DNA from: Xiphophorus maculatus | Taxonomy: Eukaryota; Chordata; Actinopteri; Cyprinodontiformes; Poeciliidae | Length of the DNA stretch: 64,000 nucleotides | NCBI RefSeq assembly: GCF_002775205.1 | Contig: NC_036454.1 | Coordinates: 14,652,882-14,716,881 of the forward strand | Direction of reading: 5' to 3' | Shown here: positions 11,106 through 23,277 of the stretch, one piece after another | How positions within the stretch are numbered: the stretch's first letter is position 1 | Layout of the letters: each line of letters starts with the position of its first letter | Program-made: the position numbers and the translations under genes | The notes under the pieces: model-generated | Told to the model about the DNA's origin: nothing | Database searches by the model: none | The model's input: only the letters and a program-made list of their open reading frames with translations

Positions 11106-14100
11106 ATGACGGAGGACAACAATGCAGAAAAGTTCATTAAGGTAAGGAAGTGCTGATTAGCGACAGCTGGTGTTTTATCAGCTACTAATCTATGCATATT
11201 TTCATTATAAACATTTGGTTTTAAAATGACCTAACAATGCTGCATTGATAGAGCATTTGATAGCAGATACATCTCAGTGTTGCTTTTAAAAATAATAATA
11301 ATAATAAAAAGGTTTAGTACATGATCAACATTAGTTGGACCACTAATATCTGATCCAGCAGTAAAGGTCAAAAATGCTTTTAGGAAAAATAGATAATTTT
11401 CTGGCTCACCTTTGTTTTTGTGGTGGTCATTTATCTATTCTCAGGACTGCATAAGCCCCATCACAGTCTTGTGACTTGTTTCTTACCTACAGAGTAGATA
11501 AGATCAGTACATCAAATACGAAATAAGATTTTATGTACTGATTTGGCCAGGCACTGAATAACTGTTTATCCTTTTACAGTTTTGTTATTGCTTTTTTAAC
11601 ATATGAAATCTAAGGTTAATTAAAAGTAAAAAACGTAAAAGTAAAATGACTAATAAAACCAGACAAAATAACCAGGGTAGATATAGAAGACTGTTTTCAA
11701 ATGGTGAGTTGTTGCTTAGTCATGAATTAATGAAATCTTTTGGAAAGCTGAGTTTCATTTCATTTATCATACCAAGCCAGACCTGTATGATCAAGGAATC
11801 TTAAATAGAACTTTCTGACAACAAAACATAGGCAAAAATATCTTAAAACAAATCATGCCCTGATTGATAGAAATTCAAAATCAGATGTAAAGCAAAGTCA
11901 GTGACATGTATCAATCTGGAAAAACTAAAGTAAACCACAACAAGTGAGCCAATATCCACAAATTGAGAAAATCTAAAGCAGTGGCCTACTACCAAAGTTA
12001 GGAAATTCAGACACAAATGTGACAGGCTAATGGAAACACACAGATGTACATAAATCAAGCTATTTAAAAAATTTTTAAGGCCACCAACTTTTCCAAATCC
12101 AACATATTCCCTAACAGGAACAGGCTGACTGATAAAATGGAGCATTGCTCTTGTGATACGTTCAGCCTTCTTGTTATCTGCTTTAAATCTTTCTTTCTCA
12201 CACTCTTTTGCAGCATACATAAACTAAACATATGGTAGAAAATACAGTTTATATAGATAGATAGATAGCATTTATTGTCATTGAACAGAATTCAACGAAA
12301 TTTCCATTGCAGCTCCCGTGCAAAAGGTCAAATATATACAATAATAAAATAAGCAAACACACAATAATAATAATAACAATATATACAACTAAATTAACTA
12401 AAGGCACTCAACCACACCAAAGAAGTAGCAGCAGGTCCAATTATGGCAAATTGGACCTGCTGCTACTTCTTTGGTGTGTATTCAGATATTTTAAATATTG
12501 CTTTCACTTAATTTTTAAAACCTCGCAGGTGCAGAAAATAGATAACTTGGTTTGGTAACGGCATCCACACAGAAGAGGGTCTAACCTGGTAGCTTTGCTC
12601 TGTCTGATCAGTGCAAAGAAAAAGTTTGCATTTTTGAGCCTCAAAACAGCCGAGGAAGCTGAAAATCAGCCCGTTTCCATAAAAAACTGGCTTCAAGGTG
12701 CATTCATATTGTGACGGCAGCAAAATATGAGTTCCAGTTTCTAAGATTAATATATTCACAGGAAGATGAAACAACTAATCATTTAATGGGATTGTTTTTA
12801 AAAAAAATATTTGCACAGAATTTAAGTCCAAACTCGGATTATCCTCTCAATTTCAGTCATTCCTTCAGAGCACCACCCTAATCCTCTGTGTTGGCAGCAG
12901 AGATAATCTTTCTGATGCATTTGTTTTTGGCAGCCAAGTTGTCATTGTCTAGAAATAATTTGTGTTTAGGATAACACTAGACGAATGATAAAGTATATTT
13001 AACTATGACACAACGTAGGGCTGCGGAGGAGAAATGAACAGAGGTCTTATTAGGACTGTCAGTCATTTATACCACATGAAATCTGTCAACTGAATTTTAA
13101 AAATCTATTATGAAACGACTAAGAAATTAAAATTCACAGCTGAGCAGATCAGGTTTTTACAAGCTGGTACAGATTTCCAATTTAGTTTCAAATCATGGCC
13201 TGCTGGTCTTGATTTCTGCTCAGATTCATTCATTTATTTTTAAGGTCTGAACACATACAAGCTAATATGTGTAAACTTGATTTTTTTTCCCATCAACCAT
13301 AACAGCTAACAACCATTGAGCATAAAAAAGAAAATGTGATAGAGATAGTGCTTTTGCATCCAACAACAAACAGGATTTGTATTTCACCTTTATCTGAGTT
13401 GATCAAACTCAGTAGAGTTCATCAAATAATGTTTTTGATTGTTCGTGTTGAGAAACACAAAAAATAGTAAACAGTTTGGAAATCATCAATAAACATTTAT
13501 TCATTGCTTCAGTCAGTCTCACAAGGTTTGTAATTGCAAAACTGTTGCTGAATAATGGATTACGATTGACATCCTGGTTTGCTTTTCAAACAGGAGGTGT
13601 CCATCTTGGATGAATACATCATAAACTGGACACAGAAGCTGGGAGCAGGAATCAGCGGACCTGTCAGGCGAGCATTTCTCCTCCATTTGATTCATCTAAT
13701 GAGGAGTCTATGAAGATAACTGGGGATTAAATTACCTATATGGAGTCAGATTAATTAATCTTTGTTGCTTCTGATCATAGGTTTTAACCAGCTGCATTTA
13801 ATAACTGAATAATCAAAACTCTCATGCTGTGGTGAGAGTTAAGAGTTACATGTTGCTTTACGCGGCAGGCTCTGCAGTTACTGTGGAAAAAACTGTTGTG
13901 ATTTCTGGACAGATAATCTCTGCTGCCAAAAAATACTTCCCACGCATTAAAGATGTTTGCATTTTATTTTTCCTTGCGCAGGAAAAATGAAAATTATTAA
14001 ACAAAAAGGGCAAGGAAGACTCGAGGGATTTATGAAACGGGTTTGTTTGTGTCCCGTATGTCGTCGTCCCTCTCGCTGTCTGTGTTGTCTTGGACCTGCT

Positions 14101-17100
14101 GTGTTTGGTGCAACAGTGTCACATTCTAAAGGTTACTGGGCTTGAATCCAAAGCTAAACTTTTACCTGCTTCAATACGTAACCGTGTAGTCGAAACTTTT
14201 ACTGCGCAAATAAACATATTTGTACGTATCAACCCACACGCTCTGAGCTACACTTATCGTCTTCTGTGATTACTACCCTGTGTTTTTAGAAGCGTTTAGA
14301 GAATGAAGACTGAAACAGTCATTGTCTTTATGTGTGCTGTTTGAAACCTTTTCTTTTGCTTCCATGTAGACGTGAAGGATACGAGTCATAAGTCTTGCTC
14401 TGACTCCTGTTCATTCTGCTCTATGAAGCTATCGCAGATTCAGATCAAAAGACGACAAGCTGTTATTTAACAAGCGTGTCATTTTAGCATAAAGTGATGA
14501 GAAAACTGAGAAATCGCCTCATCATGTCTGACTGAAAACCCACTATGATTCATGGTTTCTTTTTTTGGGCTGCTCTCAGTCATCCGGTCTTGTGTTTTCT
14601 GACTCGGTTCTTTGTTCCGATATTCATTGTTGACTCTTCCTTTGCTTTAATCCTCCGCCACCCTGAATCTCAACAGCCCTCCGATGTGTAACTCTGTGAC
14701 TCATTAGGTGGGCCACTTCTGCATTCAGAGGAACGGCCTTCGGCCAAAGCAAAGCAGGATATCTCCTGGGATAATTTCTTACCCCAGGAGGGCAGTCTGG
14801 GTTCAAGGGTCAAAGGTTGCTGTTTAAACTGAATTTATTTACAAGGCACTGCCCACTTTTTGTACCTCTGCAAACACAAACTTTGATGTATTTTAGTTCG
14901 ATGTTATGCGACCAGCCAACACAAAGTTTTGTGTAATCATTTGGATGAGATTCAGTTCTTTCTCTGGTCTACTTGTGTTAGATGAAGTCTAAATTTGTAC
15001 CAAATGTTTTGAGTCTTTATAAAAGAAATATACTGCAAAGAAAGCATTTAAGCACATGGAAACAGTAACAACTTAAATTTTTCCCCTTTAATCAAAGTAA
15101 GTTGTAGTTAAAATGGTTGAGCAGATCCAGTCTTACTAGAACCGGATCAGGTCTCTGTTTTCTTTTAACAGAAGATGTGTGAAAAACAGCCACAGATAAA
15201 TCTGTCTTCCATATAAATCTATAAACCTTACACTAAAAAAATACTTCTAACATCAACATGCGAAAAGTTCAACCTTCTCTGCTGAGTTATCATCAATACA
15301 ATCTACGGCTGGCTATTTTTTTTACTAATAGATTAATAATTGGGTAGAAAAAGGTGCTTAATAGAACATTTTTTAAAAGAATTTGAACCAGGTGAAGCTA
15401 AAAAAAACTACACCTCTTGAGAATCTCTTGGTATAACATATTTAGAGACAAAGATTGTTTTTGAATGGGGAAAAAATGTGAAGATGCACCAATGAGGCTT
15501 TTCATTGCTCACACTAATCTCCAGTTTTCTTTTAGTCTCATCTGCCTGTTACAGTTTTGACTGAATCTGATTCTGAATCTATTCACTTATTATTTTTTAT
15601 TTACAAAAACTACGAAACATAAAGGAGGAAAAATGTTTTCACGACTGGAAAAAGCAGTTTTGAGTCCAAAAGGAATTACAAGATTATCCCCCAGTTATGC
15701 ATCCACCCTAAACGTGATTTCCCACAGTTTGGAGGGCAGAGTTCAGTTTCACTACAAACACTCAGGTCTGATTATTCCCTGCTTGTAGAATCAAGAAATG
15801 GGATCTGCCTGGCAGCATGAAGTAGGCTTAAAGATCTCAAAAAGCAACTTAACCGAATTTCAGCAACAAAACAAAACAGTCAAACATGGTGGTAGGAGTG
15901 TTGATGGTTTCTGGCTGCTCTTCTTCTTCAGGATCTGGATCATTTCTGTAATTGAGGTGAACATGAATTCTGGTTTTACCAGAAAATCCCAAGTGAGATT
16001 GTCTGACTATCAGTTTATTCCTTAAGCTCAAGGGAACTTTGTTTATGCAGCAGGATAATGATCCAAAGCACTTCAGCAAATCCACCTCTGCAATCTTTCT
16101 CTGTATTCTGTCAGTGAAACTAGAATTTTTTAAGATTTTGTGTTTTTGCCGTGTGGGTTATGTTGCTTAACCTGTTTGTTGACTCTTCTGTTCTCCCTCC
16201 TGTCCAGGGTGTGTGTGAAGAAGTCGAGTCAGGAACGCCTGGCCCTGAAAATCCTCATCGATCGCCCCAAGGCCAGAAATGAGGTTGGAACTCTGTCATT
16301 GGTCTGATTAATCCCTGTTGTTTGTTTCCTCTGGCTGTATCAGTATGCTTTGTTCCGCCTGTTATCAGTCTTGATTAATTCCTGTTTTTCTTTTCCCTGC
16401 CACTCACTCATCTGAGCCTCGGTCTGTTGAGAAGACCGTCTTTGTCCCTAACATCGTCTTCCTGCAGCGAACAGTGTGTCTAACAGCCCTGTCATGTTAT
16501 TTAGCTGCAAACTGTTTTGATCAAGCAGCTTGAAAGCAGAGATTTGCTTAATTCCCGCTGATGAATTATGAAAGCTGGCTGACAGGAAGATGAAGACTGT
16601 GACACACTTACAGCCATTTCTGCTCTTTTAACATCTTCTCAATGTAAGATTATTTCTCTTCTATGCAGGTGCGTCTTCACATGATGTGTGCCAACCACCC
16701 GAACATCGTGCAAATTCTGGAGGTGTACGCCAACACTGTCCAGTTTCCTCATGAGTCCAGTCCAAGGTAATAATGGCTTAACCCAGGGTTGTCCAAACTT
16801 TTTGCACTGTGGGCCAAAATCACCAAGCTGAAAGCACTCGAGGGACTTTTTTTTTTTTTTTAAATGCTAATTTTATTTTTAAAAATTATACAGATAATTA
16901 TTTTCTTTTTGCCTGCTAAGTAACAAATTAACATTTATTTGAATTAAAAAGGTCAGGGAAGGATCTCAGAGTTTTAGTTTCCTAACTTGTTGGTGAAGAA
17001 ATCAATTTTAGTTTATTCCCAGCAACAAAAATGAGAACTATCTTTCAAAACTCTTATCTGTGTTTATCTCAATTTAATTACAGAGTGTGACTAAGTCTGT

Positions 17101-17574
17101 TTTTGAGTAAAAAGTCACTGGAGATTTGTGGCTCCTATGATATTAATATAAGAAAAAAAACATGTCTTAATTAAAGAAACACTTGTTTTGTACCTAAAAT
17201 TTCCTATTTAAGATGTAAATTTGTTGTTGAAAAGTTCATACAAAGATAACTGAGCTACATCAGCTCCATTTGCTGGACTTAAACCATTCCTAAATTGGGT
17301 CCAAAGACCACAAATGGCACACTTTGGACACCTCTTAACCTGTACACATTTTTTACATATCTATTTTATCCTGTCATAATCTTCCAAATAAATCCCTTTT
17401 TGTGAAAGAGCAAGACTCCTGATTGTTATGGAGATGATGGAGGGTGGTGAGCTCTTCCACAGAATCAGTCAGCACAAGCACTTTACTGAAAAGATGGCCA
17501 GTCAGGTCACCAAACAGGTGAGTGGAGTCCTGATATTCAACACCACGATTGCTCAACTCACTAAGTGGAGTGTA

Positions 17575-17614
<40 letters not shown>

Positions 17615-20600
17615 GTGTCGTCCCGCTGTAGATCAGCCAAGCATTGGCTCATTGTCACTCCCTGAATATTGCACATCGTGACCTGAAGCCAGAGAACCTG
17701 CTCTTCAAAGATAACTCTCTGGTAAGCTGCATTCACGTCAGGGCTGTTTGGAGATGTCCAAGGTTTCTATGCTGGATGGAAAAGTTTGGAATAATTCAGA
17801 AATTTAGTTTATGTAAAAAAACAAAAACAAGAAAAAGTTTAGATTGGGTGATGATTGGAAAGAAGAATGGATGGAAGAATGTGTCTGACAGATGGGAAAT
17901 GTGTAAAAAAGTCATTTTGCTGTTTTTTTCTCATTTGCTCCTGTCGGCCACTGCCGTTTTCACATAATGTTAAATTTTCCATTGTGTAAAACTATTATCC
18001 ATCCATATTTGAGTCAATCTGTTTATCTTTCCATCCATCCTTTCATCCATTCCTTTATCCCTCTCGACATGGAAAACGTTTAGTGAACTTTTTGTGGAGC
18101 ACACAAGTTCAGAAACTCAAAGCTAGATAGATAGATAGATAGATAGCATTTATTGTCATTGAACAGAATTCAACGAAATTTCCATTGCAGCTCCCGTGCA
18201 AAAGGTCAAATATATACAGTATAAATAAGCAAACACACAATAATAATAATAACAATATATACAACTAAATTAACTAAAGGCACTCAACCACACCAAAGAA
18301 GTAGCAGCAGGTCCAATTATGGCAAAGTACAGATAATGTGACAGTGCAAAGTGCAGAACAATATGGCTGTGTGGGGGTGGGGGATATGTATGTGTGACTG
18401 CGAGGTTATGATATGTGTGGGAGGGGGGGACGGCAGGGAGTAATGGCTCTGACGGCTGTGGGGAAGAAACTGTTTCTCAGTCTATTTGTTGTAGTCCGTA
18501 TATACTCTTCTCATCCATAATTGTCAAAGTTCAAGGAATTTATTTTTATTATTTCTCTCCACTTTCTGCAATCAATCTGTGATTGATTTATTGATTGATT
18601 TATTAATATTAAAGCATTTGAGACATATTGTATATTAACTTTTTCTTTCCTTTTTTGCCCTGCAGGACGCACCTGTGAAGTTGTGTGACTTTGGCTTTGC
18701 CAAAATCGATCAAGGAGACTTGACGACCCCTCAGTTTACTCCTTACTACGTAGCACCTCAGGTACAAAAAGGGAAAAAAATTATTTCCGTTTTTTTAGTT
18801 TAATTAATTGAAAGATGCATAACTGATTTTCTGTTCAGGTACTTGAGGCTCAAAGAAGACACCAGAAGGAAAAGTCTGGAATTATACCTACCTCACCAAC
18901 TCCTTACACATATAACAAGGTGAGACTCACTTCAGCTGAGTATAGAGTAAAAGCATACAGTGTAAATCCAAATCAGTGTTTAGGTTTTGATGGGAAAATA
19001 AACTTAGAAATGTTTGCAATAAAAACTCAGTCATATTTGGATGCTGTTTTTGCTTGATCAGGTTTTTATTCAGGCAGGACTTCTGTCAGAGTGAACCTTC
19101 TTTACGTTCAGGATCAAAATCTGTCTTAAATTATTGTTCTATAAAACATGCTACTAGTTATAGATGGTATTAAAAAAAAACTAAATTAATACATAATATA
19201 AATACGGACTTGTGTGATCTAATCCTAAGAAATAAAAGGATTAAATTGATGATGGTCTTGGTGTGAGGTGCAGCATGGCTCCATTTTTCCTCTCATATTG
19301 AAGAGAAATCTCTGATTTTATTTTATGTACATTTATTGTTGCCAATGCACACGGGAAGAAAAGCTTATTGTCTGTCTCTGCAGAGCTGTGACTTGTGGTC
19401 GCTGGGTGTGATCATCTACATAATGCTGTGCGGCTATCCTCCGTTCTACTCAAAGCACCACAGCCGCACCATCCCTAAGGACATGAGGAAGAAGATTATG
19501 ACGGGCAGCTTTGATTTCCCAGAAGACGAGTGGAGCCAGATCTCTGAAATGGCCAAGGACATTGTACGCAAGTAAGACTTTTTTTTGAATAATATTAAAA
19601 AAACCCAACCTCCTCTTCCTCATGCTGACCTTTTCAGCATGTTTATACTTGCCCATCCCATTTGTCTGCTTTTTCACTCATTTTTGCCTCTTCTCTCCGG
19701 TTTGGGTGTGTAGGCTACTGAAGGTGAAGCCAGAGGAGAGGCTGACTATTGAGGGAGTCCTGGCTCACCCCTGGCTGAACTGCACCGAGGCGCTGGACAA
19801 CGTCTTGCCGTCTGCACAGATGATGATGGACAAGGTGAGTAAAGAAGCTGCGGTGGCCAGAACGTTTCGGGCGATGCAGCATTACTGTTGGTGGAGTGTT
19901 CATGCAGCCCAGTCTACAACCCCAAACTCCACATTATGTACAGTATTTGTGCAGGTTTGTGAAATTAACAAAAAATCATACATAAGCCTGTCACAATAAG
20001 GAATTAATCAATTAATCACATTATACATTAAAATGAGCTTGATGATTTCCATTCTGATGATTAATAATTTTTGAAGATCAATTTTGTTTGCAGAGGCTTT
20101 ATGATGGGTTTTTTTAAGGTTTCAGTTGTGTGTTTTTATTTCTGTTCACGGTTTTTGGTTGTTGTATTTAATTTTAGGACACTAGACACTCTTCCAGTTA
20201 GAGTGTCTAGTGCTCTTGACAAAATTAAAGTTTATTAGTCTTGGAAAGGGCGACAAATGATCTCAAATCAACAATATTATCGCTTGTAACAGTAATTACT
20301 GGGACAATTTATCATCCTTTAAAATCTGTTATTGTGACAGGCCTAACAAAAGATAGATTTTTGTTTTACTACTTTATTTATAAGTCACTTTAAACCAACA
20401 GTAACTGTGGCAAAGTGCTGTACAGATAATAATCAATAAATATTCAAAATGTGGGAAGGACTAAAGACAAAATGGCATATAATGGTTTTATACAGTTAAA
20501 ACTTTAAAGTGTGGCATGCATTTATTTTCAGTCATGCTCTGGTTTTTGAGACAGCTCAAACTCAAGTCAGATTGAATGGAGAGTGTCTGAAGATCAGTTT

Positions 20601-23277
20601 TTTCAGGTTTTGCCTTAGATAATAAATTGGAGTGGAATATTGTAACACACGGTTACGCTTCAATCTAAACCTGGGATCTCCATCTTCAGCCCTCCAGTGT
20701 TTCTGTACTGCAGATGTTGAATTCTCCTCTGAAGACACTGTAGTTTATCAGCTCTACTCAGAAAGTGTCGCGTTTTTAAAATCTAGATGCTAAAATGTGA
20801 TTTTATGATGGTAAACTGATTAAAGTAACACAGTTTTTTTCAGTGTCTTCTAAGTGACGATGATGCTGTTGCTGTCAGAGGAGTTGGTGAGCAGAAGGTT
20901 TGAAAAGTACAGCACTCTCTTTCATCGACCTTCGTCTCTAAACTCACCTTCAGCAGAGCGAAACATGGCTGGGGAAGCGGGCAGTCACGGCTTTCTGTCG
21001 GCACAAGGGAGAGCGCGTCGACTAAAACCTGACGGCTCTAATCGTGGCTCTGATCTCTGTCTGTGCAGGCCGTGGTCGCAGGAATCCAGCAGGCCCACGC
21101 CGAGCAGCTCGCCAACATGAGGATTCAGGATCTGAACGTCAGTCTGAAGCCTCTGAACTCTGTCAACAACCCAATCCTCAGGAAGCGGAAACTGCTGGGG
21201 TACGGCCGTGACAGTTAAAACGATTCCCCCTGTAATCATATCGTTAGAATATTACTAACCGCACTGACGGAGAGACTTGCTCACTTACTGCATTAAGTTT
21301 AATGGTTGCACAAAGTTTGCTTTTTGGTCGTCCCATTTAATCTGAATGTACACTTAAGGCAAAAAAAAGATTAATAAAAGAAATTGACTCTGTTGTACCC
21401 AAGACTTTAAAATGTTCTGCCAAGTTAAATCAAATCTTCCTCTGTGAAAAAGAATACGTCACCAGCTCCCTTTGATTCTAACATGCATAACTCAACGTTC
21501 CATCAAAATGTTGTGTAAATAGTTATAATTTTTGCCTTAGTAAGAACTGAAGTGTAATATGTAATGTAATCTATTTAGCTATTCTACTGACTTAATATAT
21601 TTGCAATTCATTTTAGACTTTTATTTTGTAATCTACAGTCAATATATAAACAAAGAATACACTATAAGTAGAAAAATTATCAGTTCATAAATGTTCAATT
21701 GTACTTGAAGTCTGACTGCAAATATAACCAAGTTGTCACTTGTGTAGTAAATATCTAGACTATTTCAAATTAAACATTAAAGTAAGCTTCCCGTTTTCAA
21801 TCTTGGCTACAAATTTGAAATACTTTGTTAGTATTTCTGTGGATTCAAACTTCCCCCCCCCCCCGAAGAAAACAAGTTGTTATTGTTAAAGGCGGTCTTA
21901 CAGCCTGCTCAAACATGGGGTTCACTTTTATATTTTATTTTACACAACTAGATGGAGAATGTTGTAAACTTTCTCTTTGTACCTTTATGTTCTTAATCTT
22001 TCAGGCCCAAACCTACAGACAGTTTCTTCATCCATGACCCAGAGAACGGAGGGGAAGACTCAAACGTAGCGCTGGAAAAACTGAGAGATGTCATAGCACA
22101 GTGCATACTCCCACAGGCTGGTGAGTTTCTGCACATTAAAAAAACCCAAACTCTCAGATTTCCTTATGATCTCTGCATTTTGGTGTCGGACTTTGCAAGG
22201 ATGCTGATGGTAACGCTTCCTGAGACAAATAAAATGAGTAAAAATGACATGTTTATATGTGATTCTATCTAAAACGTTCCAGGAGAAAACGAGGATGAGA
22301 AGCTGAATGAGGTGATGCACGACGCCTGGAGGTTCAACAGAGACTGTAAGCTGCTGAGAGACGGCCTGCAGGGTCTCAGCTGGGATGGTCTGTATTCATC
22401 TTTATTCCCACATTTTCTTTCTCCTCTTTAATCTGTTGATGAAAAACTGAATATAATTATCTCATGTCTAATAATTAAGTTTTTTTTTTATATAGATTTA
22501 TCTTATTTGCACAGATTTTTAAAGTCATACAGTCTACTTATTTCTACTCTTGAGTGAACAGCCAATCAGCATCAAGCAAAATGAATGCCGATCCTTGATT
22601 GGCTGCTTTGCAAACGTCAGCCAATAGCGTATCAAGTAGCATTAAGTGTGGAAAAAACAGAGACTGGGAAAAATGTTTATGTATTCTGCCTTTGACTAAT
22701 CGATTGTCTAAAAGTTATATCCATCCCCAGTCTGACAACCAGCTGATTCTTTCCTCTTACTGTCTTTCCATTCCTCCATCCATTCCTCCATCCATCAGTC
22801 AGAAGTTGCTGCAGATCTCATATTTAAAGCCTGACTGCTGTAGAAAAATCCCCCATAAAGTCAAAGATAAAGATATGACTCTCATCCTTTTATTCTAACT
22901 TTGTTGCTAAATTTTGCAACTCTTCAGACCCATCTGGCAACGTTTTTTTTTTTTTGTTTTTTTTTTTAAACTAACTCGTGATAAAGTCTAATTCAAGTCA
23001 AACCCCATCAGATGTTCCTTATTACTAAAGTGCAATGAACCCCAAAGGAAATCGCTGAAATAAAAGGACCAGAGCTGCCTGTGGTGCTTCAAATGACTCA
23101 ATTAAAACCATTAAATGTTTCTCTATTTTAGCTATAATTGATGTGGTTATCGAGGCTTTTAACTCCAATGTTTTTATTGCAGGGCGATCTTTTTCCGATA
23201 AAGTTGACCGCTTGAAGTTGGCTGAAATAGTGAAACAGGCCATTGAAGAAAAGACAAATCTTCAAGATTCTCCTTAG
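11106..23277 (+). CDS. mapkapk5: MAP kinase-activated protein kinase 5 (MK5/PRAK), complete
   Basis: Fourteen coding exons join in frame to 471 residues: 11106-11141, 13594-13667, 16208-16283, 16669-16766, 17409-17517, 17632-17721, 18666-18761, 18839-18919, 19384-19571, 19714-19834, 21069-21199, 22005-22120, 22283-22387, 23183-23277. This Ser/Thr kinase is activated by p38 and atypical MAPKs (ERK3/ERK4) and shuttles between nucleus and cytoplasm. Visible landmarks: glycine loop GAGISGPV at 29-36, ATP-binding Lys51, HRDLKPEN at 146-153 with catalytic Asp148, DFG at 169-171, activation-loop Thr182 in TTPQFTPYY, CDLWSLG at 222-228, and the nuclear-localisation cluster RKRK at 361-364. The C-terminal half carries the MK5-specific helical extension that binds ERK3/4. 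Human MK5 has 471-473 residues. Odd point: intron 2 starts with GC (13668) rather than GT. Introns 1 and 6 hold near-identical repeats. Confidence 0.97.
12256..12478 (-). mobile_element. Retroelement-like repeat copy 1 with a terminal fold-back, in mapkapk5 intron 1
   Basis: Bases 12256-12447 are nearly identical to 18125-18325, both beginning with TAGA units. Read on the minus strand, the copy ends in CAATGACAATAAATG followed by (CTAT)n, like the tandem-repeat tail of a non-LTR retrotransposon or a SINE moved by one. At its other end, 30 bases (12413-12442) are followed after 6 bases by their exact reverse complement (12449-12478). Copy 2 does not have this fold-back. The family name is unknown to me. 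Confidence 0.75.
15226..15470. repeat. Dispersed repeat shared with 54195-54400
   Basis: The two regions share AATACTTCTAACATCAACA / AATACTTCCAACATCAACA, then a variable middle, then TTTGAACCAGGTGAAGCTAA / TTTGAACAAGGTGAAGCCAA with the following CTTGAGGA-type sequence and AACATATTTA. Order and orientation are conserved. This copy is in mapkapk5 intron 2, the other in rnf122 intron 1. The class is unknown. Confidence 0.6.
15880..16095 (+). mobile_element. Tc1-like transposase fragment in mapkapk5 intron 2
   Basis: Conceptual translation over shifting frames gives KHGGRSV, a degraded WGCF box, an MNSGFTRK segment (Tc1 MNS.LYQKIL) and MQQDNDPKH followed by SKSTS. The last is the region around the second catalytic Asp of the Tc1/mariner DDE triad. 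The frame is broken, so this is a fossil in the same orientation as the host gene. Confidence 0.75.
17577..17610. repeat. (TG)n microsatellite inside a very short intron
   Basis: About 17 TG units occupy roughly a third of the 114-bp intron 5 of mapkapk5 (17518-17631), ending some 20 bases before the acceptor. Length change here would alter the polypyrimidine/acceptor spacing. Confidence 0.95.
18125..18500 (-). mobile_element. Retroelement-like repeat copy 2 in mapkapk5 intron 6
   Basis: The first 200 bases match 12256-12447 almost base for base; the only clear difference is a small change near the middle. This copy begins with about six TAGA units and continues past the point where copy 1 folds back, through a G-rich segment at 18370-18440 and a GGGGAAGAAACTGTTTCTCA phrase near 18460-18480, a motif I associate with common fish interspersed repeats. 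The near-identity implies recent insertion. Confidence 0.72.
19986..20345. mobile_element. Small inverted-repeat element (MITE-like) in mapkapk5 intron 10
   Basis: The ends are GCCTGTCACAATAA at the left (about 19987-20000) and its exact reverse complement TTATTGTGACAGGC at the right (about 20330-20343). The roughly 360-bp interior is AT-rich and non-coding, with a CAACAATATTATCG segment that resembles fish hAT-type non-autonomous elements. Related sequence is seen at 45175-45440 and 62270-62560. A 13-bp perfect hairpin (20180-20192 with 20200-20212) lies inside. Confidence 0.65.

Noticed and set aside
13957-14145. Possible extra exon after a CAGG acceptor in mapkapk5 intron 2
   Set aside because: The next true exon (16208) joins exon 2 perfectly in phase and in conserved sequence, leaving no room for another exon.
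17374-17736. A 120-codon minus-strand frame over mapkapk5 exons 5 and 6
   Set aside because: It is the antisense shadow of kinase exons and contains a TG-repeat-derived HTHTHT run.
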